Shown: in pieces, positions 12,601 through 27,600 of the stretch
Layout of the letters: the number at the start of each line of letters is the position of its first letter
How positions within the stretch are numbered: the first letter of the stretch is position 1
NCBI GenBank assembly: GCA_964057225.1
Contig: OZ059898.1
Location: 372,001-436,000 of the forward strand
Reading direction: 5' to 3'
Length of the DNA: 64,000 nt
From: Auanema rhodensis
Taxonomy: Eukaryota; Nematoda; Chromadorea; Rhabditida; Rhabditidae
Position numbers and translations under genes: made by a program
Notes under the pieces: model-generated
What the model was told of the DNA's origin: nothing
Database searches by the model: none
What the model saw: the letters and a program-made list of their open reading frames with translations, nothing else

Positions 12601-15600
12601 TTACCATGAACCAATATCAATAAAAATTTGTTTTTAGACGAATATGGACATGGGGATTCTAATTTTGAAAACCGCATCTCTTTATCTTTCACGTGAAGCG
12701 AGTTACATACCAAGAGCACATCACGTGTACATTTAATTAGCATAAATTAAAGTTCACGTAAATTTCAAAGTCATGGTTACCATGCACCAATATCAATAAA
12801 AATTTGTTTTTAGACTAATATGGACATGGGGAATCTAATTTTGAAAACCGCATCTCTTTATCTTTCACGTGAAGCGAGTTACATACCAAGTGCACATCAC
12901 GTGTACATTTAATTAGCATAAATTAAAGTTCACGTAAATTTCAAAGTCATGGTTAACATGAACCAATATCAATAAAAATTTGTTTTTAGACTAATATGGA
13001 CATGGGGAATCTAATTTTGAAAACCGCATCTCTTTATCTTTCACGTGAAGCGAGTTACATACCAAGTGCACATCACGTGTACATTTAATTAGCATAAATT
13101 AAAGTTCACGTAAATTTCAAAGTCATGGTTACCATGCACCAATATCAATAAAAATTTGTTTTTAGACTAATATGGACATGGGGAATCTAATTTTGAAAAC
13201 CGCATCTCTTTATCTTTCACGTGAAGCGAGTTACATACCAAGTGCACATCACGTTTACATTTAATTAGCATAAATTAAAGTTCACGTAAATTTCAAAGTC
13301 ATGGTTACCATGCACCAATATCAATAAAAATTTGTTTTTAGACTAATATGGACATGGGGAATCTAATTTTGAAAACCGCATCTCTTTATCTTTCACGTGA
13401 AGCGAGTCACATACCAAGTGCACATCACGTGTACATTTAATTAGCATAAATTAAAGTTCACGTAAATTTCAAAGTCATGGTTAACATGAACCAATATCAA
13501 TAAAAATTTGTTTTTAGACTAATATGGACATGGGGAATCTAATTTTGAAAACCGCATCTCTTTATCTTTCACGTGAAGCGAGTTACATACCAAGTGCACA
13601 TCACGTGTACATTTAATTAGCATAAATTAAAGTTCACGTAAATTTCAAAGTCATGGTTACCATGCACCAATATCAATAAAAATTTGTTTTTAGACTAATA
13701 TGGACATGGGGAATCTAATTTTGAAAACCGCATCTCTTTATCTTTCACGTGAAGCGAGTTACATGCCAAGTGCACATCACGTGTACATTTAATTAGCATA
13801 AATTAAAGTTCACGTAAATTTCAAAGTCATGGTTACCATGAACCAATATCAATAAAAATTTGTTTTTAGACTAATATGGACATGGGGAATCTAATTTTGA
13901 AAACCGCATCTCTTTATCTTTCACGTGAAGCGAGTTACATGCCAAGTGCACATCACGTGTACATTTAATTAGCATAAATTAAAGTTCACGTAAATTTCAA
14001 AGTCATGGTTACCATGAACCAATATCAATAAAAATTTGTTTTTAGACTAATATGGACATGGGGATTCTAATTTTGAAAATCGCATCTCTTTATCTTTCAC
14101 GTGAAGCGAGTTACATACCAAGTGTACATCAAGTGTACATTTAATTAGCATAAATTAAAGTTGACGTAAATTTCAAAGTCATGGTTACCATGAACCAATA
14201 TCAATAAAAATTTGTTTTTAGACTAATATGGACATGGGGAATCTAATTTTGAAAACCGCATCTCTTTATCTTTCACGTGAAGCGAGTTACATACCAAGTG
14301 CACATCACGTGTACATTTAATTAGCATAAATTAAAGTTCACGTAAATTTCAAAGTCATGGTTACCATGCACCAATATCAATAAAAATTTGTTTTTAGACT
14401 AATATGGACATGGGGAATCTAATTTTGAAAACCGCATCTCTTTATCTTTCACGTGAAGCGAGTTACATACCAAGTGCACATCACGTGTACATTTAATTAG
14501 CATAAATTAAAGTTCACGTAAATTTCAAAGTCATGGTTAACATGAACCAATATCAATAAAAATTTGTTTTTAGACTAATATGGACATGGGGAATCTAATT
14601 TTGAAAACCGCATCTCTTTATCTTTCACGTGAAGCGAGTTACATACCAAGTGCACATCACGTGTACATTTAATTAGCATAAATTAAAGTTCACGTAAATT
14701 TCAAAGTCATGGTTACCATGCACCAATATCAATAAAAATTTGTTTTTAGACTAATATGGACATGGGGAATCTAATTTTGAAAACCGCATCTCTTTATCTT
14801 TCACGTGAAGCGAGTTACATACCAAGTGCACATCACGTGTACATTTAATTAGCATAAATTAAAGTTCACGTAAATTTCAAAGTCATGGTTACCATGCACC
14901 AATATCAATAAAAATTTGTTTTTAGACTAATATGGACATGGGGAATCTAATTTTGAAAACCGCATCTCTTTATCTTTCACGTGAAGCGAGTTACATACCA
15001 AGTGCACATCACGTGTACATTTAATTAGCATAAATTAAAGTTCACGTAAATTTCAAAGTCATGGTTAACATGAACCAATATCAATAAAAATTTGTTTTTA
15101 GACTAATATGGACATGGGGAATCTAATTTTGAAAACCGCATCTCTTTATCTTTCACGTGAAGCGAGTTACATACCAAGTGCACATCACGTGTACATTTAA
15201 TTAGCATAAATTAAAGTTCACGTAAATTTCAAAGTCATGGTTACCATGCACCAATATCAATAAAAATTTGTTTTTAGACTAATATGGACATGGGGAATCT
15301 AATTTTGAAAACCGCATCTCTTTATCTTTCACGTGAAGCGAGTTACATGCCAAGTGCACATCACGTGTACATTTAATTAGCATAAATTAAAGTTCACGTA
15401 AATTTCAAAGTCATGGTTACCATGAACCAATATCAATAAAAATTTGTTTTTAGACTAATATGGACATGGGGAATCTAATTTTGAAAACCGCATCTCTTTA
15501 TCTTTCACGTGAAGCGAGTTACATGCCAAGTGCACATCACGTGTACATTTAATTAGCATAAATTAAAGTTCACGTAAATTTCAAAGTCATGGTTACCATG

Positions 15601-18600
15601 AACCAATATCAATAAAAATTTGTTTTTAGACTAATATGGACATGGGGATTCTAATTTTGAAAATCGCATCTCTTTATCTTTCACGTGAAGCGAGTTACAT
15701 ACCAAGTGTACATCAAGTGTACATTTAATTAGCATAAATTAAAGTTGACGTAAATTTCAAAGTCATGGTTACCATGAACCAATATCAATAAAAATTTGTT
15801 TTTAGACTAATATGGACATGGGGAATCTAATTTTGAAAACCGCATCTCTTTATCTTTCACGTGAAGCGAGTTACATACCAAGTGCACATCACGTGTACAT
15901 TTAATTAGCATAAATTAAAGTTCACGTAAATTTCAAAGTCATGGTTACCATGCACCAATATCAATAAAAATTTGTTTTTAGACTAATATGGACATGGGGA
16001 ATCTAATTTTGAAAACCGCATCTCTTTATCTTTCACGTGAAGCGAGTTACATACCAAGTGCACATCACGTGTACATTTAATTAGCATAAATTAAAGTTCA
16101 CGTAAATTTCAAAGTCATGGTTAACATGAACCAATATCAATAAAAATTTGTTTTTAGACTAATATGGACATGGGGAATCTAATTTTGAAAACCGCATCTC
16201 TTTATCTTTCACGTGAAGCGAGTTACATACCAAGTGCACATCACGTGTACATTTAATTAGCATAAATTAAAGTTCACGTAAATTTCAAAGTCATGGTTAC
16301 CATGCACCAATATCAATAAAAATTTGTTTTTAGACTAATATGGACATGGGGAATCTAATTTTGAAAACCGCATCTCTTTATCTTTCACGTGAAGCGAGTT
16401 ACATACCAAGTGCACATCACGTGTACATTTAATTAGCATAAATTAAAGTTCACGTAAATTTCAAAGTCATGGTTACCATGCACCAATATCAATAAAAATT
16501 TGTTTTTAGACTAATATGGACATGGGGAATCTAATTTTGAAAACCGCATCTCTTTATCTTTCACGTGAAGCGAGTTACATACCAAGTGCACATCACGTGT
16601 ACATTTAATTAGCATAAATTAAAGTTCACGTAAATTTCAAAGTCATGGTTAACATGAACCAATATCAATAAAAATTTGTTTTTAGACTAATATGGACATG
16701 GGGAATCTAATTTTGAAAACCGCATCTCTTTATCTTTCACGTGAAGCGAGTTACATACCAAGTGCACATCACGTGTACATTTAATTAGCATAAATTAAAG
16801 TTCACGTAAATTTCAAAGTCATGGTTACCATGCACCAATATCAATAAAAATTTGTTTTTAGACTAATATGGACATGGGGAATCTAATTTTGAAAACCGCA
16901 TCTCTTTATCTTTCACGTGAAGCGAGTTACATGCCAAGTGCACATCACGTGTACATTTAATTAGCATAAATTAAAGTTCACGTAAATTTCAAAGTCATGG
17001 TTACCATGAACCAATATCAATAAAAATTTGTTTTTAGACTAATATGGACATGGGGAATCTAATTTTGAAAACCGCATCTCTTTATCTTTCACGTGAAGCG
17101 AGTTACATGCCAAGTGCACATCACGTGTACATTTAATTAGCATAAATTAAAGTTCACGTAAATTTCAAAGTCATGGTTACCATGAACCAATATCAATAAA
17201 AATTTGTTTTTAGACTAATATGGACATGGGGATTCTAATTTTGAAAATCGCATCTCTTTATCTTTCACGTGAAGCGAGTTACATACCAAGTGTACATCAA
17301 GTGTACATTTAATTAGCATAAATTAAAGTTGACGTAAATTTCAAAGTCATGGTTACCATGAACCAATATCAATAAAAATTTGTTTTTAGACTAATATGGA
17401 CATGGGGAATCTAATTTTGAAAACCGCATCTCTTTATCTTTCACGTGAAGCGAGTTACATACCAAGTGCACATCACGTGTACATTTAATTAGCATAAATT
17501 AAAGTTCACGTAAATTTCAAAGTCATGGTTACCATGCACCAATATCAATAAAAATTTGTTTTTAGACTAATATGGACATGGGGAATCTAATTTTGAAAAC
17601 CGCATCTCTTTATCTTTCACGTGAAGCGAGTTACATACCAAGTGCACATCACGTGTACATTTAATTAGCATAAATTAAAGTTCACGTAAATTTCAAAGTC
17701 ATGGTTAACATGAACCAATATCAATAAAAATTTGTTTTTAGACTAATATGGACATGGGGAATCTAATTTTGAAAACCGCATCTCTTTATCTTTCACGTGA
17801 AGCGAGTTACATACCAAGTGCACATCACGTGTACATTTAATTAGCATAAATTAAAGTTCACGTAAATTTCAAAGTCATGGTTACCATGCACCAATATCAA
17901 TAAAAATTTGTTTTTAGACTAATATGGACATGGGGAATCTAATTTTGAAAACCGCATCTCTTTATCTTTCACGTGAAGCGAGTTACATACCAAGTGCACA
18001 TCACGTGTACATTTAATTAGCATAAATTAAAGTTCACGTAAATTTCAAAGTCATGGTTACCATGCACCAATATCAATAAAAATTTGTTTTTAGACTAATA
18101 TGGACATGGGGAATCTAATTTTGAAAACCGCATCTCTTTATCTTTCACGTGAAGCGAGTTACATACCAAGTGCACATCACGTGTACATTTAATTAGCATA
18201 AATTAAAGTTCACGTAAATTTCAAAGTCATGGTTAACATGAACCAATATCAATAAAAATTTGTTTTTAGACTAATATGGACATGGGGAATCTAATTTTGA
18301 AAACCGCATCTCTTTATCTTTCACGTGAAGCGAGTTACATACCAAGTGCACATCACGTGTACATTTAATTAGCATAAATTAAAGTTCACGTAAATTTCAA
18401 AGTCATGGTTACCATGCACCAATATCAATAAAAATTTGTTTTTAGACTAATATGGACATGGGGAATCTAATTTTGAAAACCGCATCTCTTTATCTTTCAC
18501 GTGAAGCGAGTTACATGCCAAGTGCACATCACGTGTACATTTAATTAGCATAAATTAAAGTTCACGTAAATTTCAAAGTCATGGTTACCATGAACCAATA

Positions 18601-21600
18601 TCAATAAAAATTTGTTTTTAGACTAATATGGACATGGGGAATCTAATTTTGAAAACCGCATCTCTTTATCTTTCACGTGAAGCGAGTTACATGCCAAGTG
18701 CACATCACGTGTACATTTAATTAGCATAAATTAAAGTTCACGTAAATTTCAAAGTCATGGTTACCATGCACCAATATCAATAAAAATTTGTTTTTAGACT
18801 AATATGGACATGGGGAATCTAATTTTGAAAACCGCATCTCTTTATCTTTCACGTGAAGCGAGTTACATACCAAGTGCACATCACGTGTACATTTAATTAG
18901 CATAAATTAAAGTTCACGTAAATTTCAAAGTCATGGTTACCATGAACCAATATCAATAAAAATTTGTTTTTAGACTAATATGGACATGGGGATTCTAATT
19001 TTGAAAATCGCATCTCTTTATCTTTCACGTGAAGCGAGTTACATACCAAGTGTACATCAAGTGTACATTTAATTAGCATAAATTAAAGTTCACGTAAATT
19101 TCAAAGTCATGGTTACCATGAACCAATATCAATAAAAATTTGTTTTTAGACTAATATGGACATGGGGATTCTAATTTTGAAAATCGCATCTCTTTATCTT
19201 TCACGTGAAGCGAGTTACATACCAAGTGTACATCAAGTGTACATTTAATTAGCATAAATTAAAGTTCACGTAAATTTCAAAGTCATGGTTACCATGAACC
19301 AATATCAATAAAAATTTGTTTTTAGACTAATATGGACATGGGGATTCTAATTTTGAAAATCGCATCTCTTTATCTTTCACGTGAAGCGAGTTACATACCA
19401 AGTGTACATCAAGTGTACATTTAATTAGCATAAATTAAAGTTCACGTAAATTTCAAAGTCATGGTTACCATGAACCAATATCAATAAAAATTTGTTTTTA
19501 GACTAATATGGACATGGGGAATCTAATTTTGAAAACCGCATCTCTTTATCTTTCACGTGAAGCGAGTTACATACCAAGTGCACATCACGTGTACATTTAA
19601 TTAGCATAAATTAAAGTTCACGTAAATTTCAAAGTCATGGTTACCATGCACCAATATCAATAAAAATTTGTTTTTAGACTAATATGGACATGGGGAATCT
19701 AATTTTGAAAACCGCATCTCTTTATCTTTCACGTGAAGCGAGTTACATACCAAGTGCACATCACGTGTACATTTAATTAGCATAAATTAAAGTTCACGTA
19801 AATTTCAAAGTCATGGTTAACATGAACCAATATCAATAAAAATTTGTTTTTAGACTAATATGGACATGGGGAATCTAATTTTGAAAACCGCATCTCTTTA
19901 TCTTTCACGTGAAGCGAGTTACATACCAAGTGCACATCACGTGTACATTTAATTAGCATAAATTAAAGTTCATGTAAATTTCAAAGTCATGGTTACCATG
20001 CACCAATATCAATAAAAATTTGTTTTTAGACTAATATGGACATGGGGAATCTAATTTTGAAAACCGCATCTCTTTATCTTTCACGTGAAGCGAGTTACAT
20101 ACCAAGTGCACATCACGTGTACATTTAATTAGCATAAATTAAAGTTCACGTAAATTTCAAAGTCATGGTTAACATGAACCAATATCAATAAAAATTTGTT
20201 TTTAGACTAATATGGACATGGGGAATCTAATTTTGAAAACCGCATCTCTTTATCTTTCACGTGAAGCGAGTTACATACCAAGTGCACATCACGTGTACAT
20301 TTAATTAGCATAAATTAAAGTTCACGTAAATTTCAAAGTCATGGTTACCATGCACCAATATCAATAAAAATTTGTTTTTAGACTAATATGGACATGGGGA
20401 ATCTAATTTTGAAAACCGTATCTCTTTATCTTTCACGTGAAGCGAGTTACATGCCAAGTGCACATCACGTGTACATTTAATTAGCATAAATTAAAGTTCA
20501 CGTAAATTTCAAAGTCATGGTTACCATGAACCAATATCAATAAAAATTTGTTTTTAGACTAATATGGACATGGGGAATCTAATTTTGAAAACCGCATCTC
20601 TTTATCTTTCACGTGAAGCGAGTTACATGCCAAGTGCACATCACGTGTACATTTAATTAGCATAAATTAAAGTTCACGTAAATTTCAAAGTCATGGTTAC
20701 CATGAACCAATATCAATAAAAATTTGTTTTTAGACTAATATGGACATGGGGATTCTAATTTTGAAAATCGCATCTCTTTATCTTTCACGTGAAGCGAGTT
20801 ACATACCAAGTGTACATCAAGTGTACATTTAATTAGCATAAATTAAAGTTCACGTAAATTTCAAAGTCATGGTTACCATGAACCAATATCAATAAAAATT
20901 TGTTTTTAGACTAATATGGACATGGGGAATCTAATTTTGAAAACCGCATCTCTTTATCTTTCACGTGAAGCGAGTTACATACCAAGTGCACATCACGTGT
21001 ACATTTAATTAGCATAAATTAAAGTTCACGTAAATTTCAAAGTCATGGTTACCATGCACCAATATCAATAAAAATTTGTTTTTAGACTAATATGGACATG
21101 GGGAATCTAATTTTGAAAACCGCATCTCTTTATCTTTCACGTGAAGCGAGTTACATACCAAGTGCACATCACGTGTACATTTAATTAGCATAAATTAAAG
21201 TTCACGTAAATTTCAAAGTCATGGTTAACATGAACCAATATCAATAAAAATTTGTTTTTAGACTAATATGGACATGGGGAATCTAATTTTGAAAACCGCA
21301 TCTCTTTATCTTTCACGTGAAGCGAGTTACATACCAAGTGCACATCACGTGTACATTTAATTAGCATAAATTAAAGTTCACGTAAATTTCAAAGTCATGG
21401 TTACCATGCACCAATATCAATAAAAATTTGTTTTTAGACTAATATGGACATGGGGAATCTAATTTTGAAAACCGCATCTCTTTATCTTTCACGTGAACCG
21501 AGTTACATACCAAGTGCACATCACGTGTACATTCAATTAGCATAAATTAAAGTTCACGTAAATTTCAAAGTCATGGTTACCATGAACCAATATCAATAAA

Positions 21601-24600
21601 AATTTGTTTTTAGACTAATATGGACATGGGGAATCTAATTTTGAAAACCGCATCTCTTAATCTTTCACGTGAAGCGAGTTACATACCAAGTGCACATCAC
21701 GTGTACATTTAATTAGCATAAATTAAAGTTCACGTAAATTTCAAAGTCATGGTTACCATGAACCAATATCAATAAAAATTTGTTTTTAGACTAATATGGA
21801 CATGGGGATTCTAATTTTGAAAATCGCATCTCTTTATCTTTCACGTGAAGCGAGTTACATACCAAGTGTACATCAAGTGTACATTTAATTAGCATAAATT
21901 AAAGTTGACGTAAATTTCAAAGTCATGGTTACCATGAACCAATATCAATAAAAATTTGTTTTTAGACTAATATGGACATGGGGATTCTAATTTTGAAAAT
22001 CGCATCTCTTTATCTTTCACGTGAAGCGAGTTACATACCAAGTGCACATCACGTGTACATTTAATTAGCATAAATTAAAGTTCACGTAAATTTCAAAGTC
22101 ATGGTTACCATGAACCAATATCAATAAAAATTTGTTTTTAGACTAATATGGACATGGGGAATCTAATTTTGAAAACCGTATCTCTTTATCTTTCACGTGA
22201 AGCGAGTTACATACCAAGTGCACATCACGTGTACATTTAATTAGCATAAATTAAAGTTCACGTAAATTTCAAAGTCATGGTTACCATGCACCAATATCAA
22301 TAAAAATTTGTTTTTAGACTAATATGGACATGGGGATTCTAATTTTGAAAATCGCATCTCTTTATCTTTCACGTGAAGCGAGTTACATACCAAGTGTACA
22401 TCAAGTGTACATTTAATTAGCATAAATTAAAGTTCACGTAAATTTCAAAGTCATGGTTACCATGAACCAATATCAATAAAAATTTGTTTTTAGACTAATA
22501 TGGACATGGGGAATCTAATTTTGAAAACCGCATCTCTTTATCTTTCACGTGAAGCGAGTTACATACCAAGTGCACATCACGTGTACATTTAATTAGCATA
22601 AATTAAAGTTCACGTAAATTTCAAAGTCATGGTTACCATGCACCAATATCAATAAAAATTTGTTTTTAGACTAATATGGACATGGGGAATCTAATTTTGA
22701 AAACCGCATCTCTTTATCTTTCACGTGAAGCGAGTTACATACCAAGTGCACATCACGTGTACATTTAATTAGCATAAATTAAAGTTCACGTAAATTTCAA
22801 AGTCATGGTTAACATGAACCAATATCAATAAAAATTTGTTTTTAGACTAATATGGACATGGGGAATCTAATTTTGAAAACCGCATCTTTTTATCTTTCAC
22901 GTGAAGCGAGTTACATACCAAGTGCACATCACGTGTACATTTAATTAGCATAAATTAAAGTTCACGTAAATTTCAAAGTCATGGTTACCATGAACCAATA
23001 TCAATAAAAATTTGTTTTTAGACTAATATGGACATGGGGAATCTAATTTTGAAAACCGCATCTCTTTATCTTTCACGTGAAGCGAGTTACATGCCAAGTG
23101 CACATCACGTGTACATTTAATTAGCATAAATTAAAGTTCACGTAAATTTCAAAGTCATGGTTACCATGAACCAATATCAATAAAAATTTGTTTTTAGACT
23201 AATATGGACATGGGGATTCTAATTTTGAAAATCGCATCTCTTTATCTTTCACGTGAAGCGAGTTACATACCAAGTGTACATCAAGTGTACATTTAATTAG
23301 CATAAATTAAAGTTCACGTAAATTTCAAAGTCATGGTTACCATGAACCAATATCAATAAAAATTTGTTTTTAGACTAATATGGACATGGGGAATCTAATT
23401 TTGAAAACCGCATCTCTTTATCTTTCACGTGAAGCGAGTTACATACCAAGTGCACATCACGTGTACATTTAATTAGCATAAATTAAAGTTCACGTAAATT
23501 TCAAAGTCATGGTTACCATGCACCAATATCAATAAAAATTTGTTTTTAGACTAATATGGACATGGGGAATCTAATTTTGAAAACCGCATCTCTTTATCTT
23601 TCACGTGAAGCGAGTTACATACCAAGTGCACATCACGTGTACATTTAATTAGCATAAATTAAAGTTCACGTAAATTTCAAAGTCATGGTTACCATGCACC
23701 AATATCAATAAAAATTTGTTTTTAGACTAATATGGACATGGGGATTCTAATTTTGAAAATCGCATCTCTTTATCTTTCACGTGAAGCGAGTTACATACCA
23801 AGTGTACATCAAGTGTACATTTAATTAGCATAAATTAAAGTTCACGTAAATTTCAAAGTCATGGTTACCATGAACCAATATCAATAAAAATTTGTTTTTA
23901 GACTAATATGGACATGGGGAATCTAATTTTGAAAACCGCATCTCTTTATCTTTCACGTGAAGCGAGTTACATACCAAGTGCACATCACGTGTACATTTAA
24001 TTAGCATAAATTAAAGTTCACGTAAATTTCAAAGTCATGGTTACCATGCACCAATATCAATAAAAATTTGTTTTTAGACTAATATGGACATGGGGAATCT
24101 AATTTTGAAAACCGCATCTCTTTATCTTTCACGTGAAGCGAGTTACATACCAAGTGCACATCACGTGTACATTTAATTAGCATAAATTAAAGTTCACGTA
24201 AATTTCAAAGTCATGGTTAACATGAACCAATATCAATAAAAATTTGTTTTTAGACTAATATGGACATGGGGAATCTAATTTTGAAAACCGCATCTTTTTA
24301 TCTTTCACGTGAAGCGAGTTACATACCAAGTGCACATCACGTGTACATTTAATTAGCATAAATTAAAGTTCACGTAAATTTCAAAGTCATGGTTACCATG
24401 AACCAATATCAATAAAAATTTGTTTTTAGACTAATATGGACATGGGGAATCTAATTTTGAAAACCGCATCTCTTTATCTTTCACGTGAAGCGAGTTACAT
24501 GCCAAGTGCACATCACGTGTACATTTAATTAGCATAAATTAAAGTTCACGTAAATTTCAAAGTCATGGTTACCATGAACCAATATCAATAAAAATTTGTT

Positions 24601-27600
24601 TTTAGACTAATATGGACATGGGGATTCTAATTTTGAAAATCGCATCTCTTTATCTTTCACGTGAAGCGAGTTACATACCAAGTGTACATCAAGTGTACAT
24701 TTAATTAGCATAAATTAAAGTTCACGTAAATTTCAAAGTCATGGTTACCATGAACCAATATCAATAAAAATTTGTTTTTAGACTAATATGGACATGGGGA
24801 ATCTAATTTTGAAAACCGCATCTCTTTATCTTTCACGTGAAGCGAGTTACATACCAAGTGCACATCACGTGTACATTTAATTAGCATAAATTAAAGTTCA
24901 CGTAAATTTCAAAGTCATGGTTACCATGCACCAATATCAATAAAAATTTGTTTTTAGACTAATATGGACATGGGGAATCTAATTTTGAAAACCGCATCTC
25001 TTTATCTTTCACGTGAAGCGAGTTACATACCAAGTGCACATCACGTGTACATTTAATTAGCATAAATTAAAGTTCACGTAAATTTCAAAGTCATGGTTAA
25101 CATGAACCAATATCAATAAAAATTTGTTTTTAGACTAATATGGACATGGGGAATCTAATTTTGAAAACCGCATCTCTTTATCTTTCACGTGAAGCGAGTT
25201 ACATACCAAGTGCACATCACGTGTACATTTAATTAGCATAAATTAAAGTTCACGTAAATTTCAAAGTCATGGTTACCATGCACCAATATCAATAAAAATT
25301 TGTTTTTAGACTAATATGGACATGGGGAATCTAATTTTGAAAACCGCATCTCTTTATCTTTCACGTGAAGCGAGTTACATACCAAGTGCACATCACGTGT
25401 ACATTTAATTAGCATAAATTAAAGTTCACGTAAATTTCAAAGTCATGGTTACCATGAACCAATATCAATAAAAATTTGTTTTTAGACTAATATGGACATG
25501 GGGAATCTAATTTTGAAAACCGCATCTCTTAATCTTTCACGTGAAGCGAGTTACATACCAAGTGCACATCACGTGTACATTTAATTAGCATAAATTAAAG
25601 TTCACGTAAATTTCAAAGTCATGGTTACCATGAACCAATATCAATAAAAATTTGTTTTTAGACTAATATGGACATGGGGATTCTAATTTTGAAAATCGCA
25701 TCTCTTTATCTTTCACGTGAAGCGAGTTACATACCAAGTGTACATCAAGTGTACATTTAATTAGCATAAATTAAAGTTGACGTAAATTTCAAAGTCATGG
25801 TTACCATGAACCAATATCAATAAAAATTTGTTTTTAGACTAATATGGACATGGGGATTCTAATTTTGAAAATCGCATCTCTTTATCTTTCACGTGAAGCG
25901 AGTTACATACCAAGTGTACATCAAGTGTACATTTAATTAGCATAAATTAAAGTTCACGTAAATTTCAAAGTCATGGTTACCATGAACCAATATCAATAAA
26001 AATTTGTTTTTAGACTAATATGGACATGGGGAATCTAATTTTGAAAACCGCATCTTTTTATCTTTCACGTGAAGCGAGTTACATACCAAGTGCACATCAC
26101 GTGTACATTTAATTAGCATAAATTAAAGTTCACGTAAATTTCAAAGTCATGGTTAACATGAACCAATATCAATAAAATTTTGTTTTTAGACTAATATGGA
26201 CATGGGGAATCTAATTTTGAAAACCGCATCTTTTTATCTTTCACGTGAAGCGAGTTACATACCAAGTGCACATCACGTGTACATTTAATTAGCATAAATT
26301 AAAGTTCACGTAAATTTCAAAGTCATGGTTACCATGAACCAATATCAATAAAAATTTGTTTTTAGACTAATATGGACATGGGGAATCTAATTTTGAAAAC
26401 CGCATCTCTTTATCTTTCACGTGAAGCGAGTTACATGCCAAGTGCACATCACGTGTACATTTAATTAGCATAAATTAAAGTTCACGTAAATTTCAAAGTC
26501 ATGGTTACCATGAACCAATATCAATAAAAATTTGTTTTTAGACTAATATGGACATGGGGATTCTAATTTTGAAAATCGCATCTCTTTATCTTTCACGTGA
26601 AGCGAGTTACATACCAAGTGTACATCAAGTGTACATTTAATTAGCATAAATTAAAGTTCACGTAAATTTCAAAGTCATGGTTACCATGAACCAATATCAA
26701 TAAAAATTTGTTTTTAGACTAATATGGACATGGGGAATCTAATTTTGAAAACCGCATCTCTTTATCTTTCACGTGAAGCGAGTTACATACCAAGTGCACA
26801 TCACGTGTACATTTAATTAGCATAAATTAAAGTTCACGTAAATTTCAAAGTCATGGTTACCATGCACCAATATCAATAAAAATTTGTTTTTAGACTAATA
26901 TGGACATGGGGAATCTAATTTTGAAAACCGCATCTCTTTATCTTTCACGTGAAGCGAGTTACATACCAAGTGCACATCACGTGTACATTTAATTAGCATA
27001 AATTAAAGTTCACGTAAATTTCAAAGTCATGGTTACCATGCACCAATATCAATAAAAATTTGTTTTTAGACTAATATGGACATGGGGAATCTAATTTTGA
27101 AAACCGCATCTCTTTATCTTTCACGTGAAGCGAGTTACATACCAAGTGCACATCACGTGTACATTTAATTAGCATAAATTAAAGTTCACGTAAATTTCAA
27201 AGTCATGGTTACCATGAACCAATATCAATAAAAATTTGTTTTTAGACTAATATGGACATGGGGAATCTAATTTTGAAAACCGCATCTCTTAATCTTTCAC
27301 GTGAAGCGAGTTACATACCAAGTGCACATCACGTGTACATTTAATTAGCATAAATTAAAGTTCACGTAAATTTCAAAGTCATGGTTACCATGAACCAATA
27401 TCAATAAAAATTTGTTTTTAGACTAATATGGACATGGGGATTCTAATTTTGAAAATCGCATCTCTTTATCTTTCACGTGAAGCGAGTTACATACCAAGTG
27501 TACATCAAGTGTACATTTAATTAGCATAAATTAAAGTTGACGTAAATTTCAAAGTCATGGTTACCATGAACCAATATCAATAAAAATTTGTTTTTAGACT

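Noticed and set aside
12561-12743. A 60-aa minus-strand open frame, repeated at 48816, 56421, 58005, 58885, 59237 and 60997
   Set aside because: It is longer than one monomer only because a single substitution (AGACC or AGACG for AGACT) removes a reverse-strand stop in those copies. Every copy is ordinary satellite, with no coding signature.
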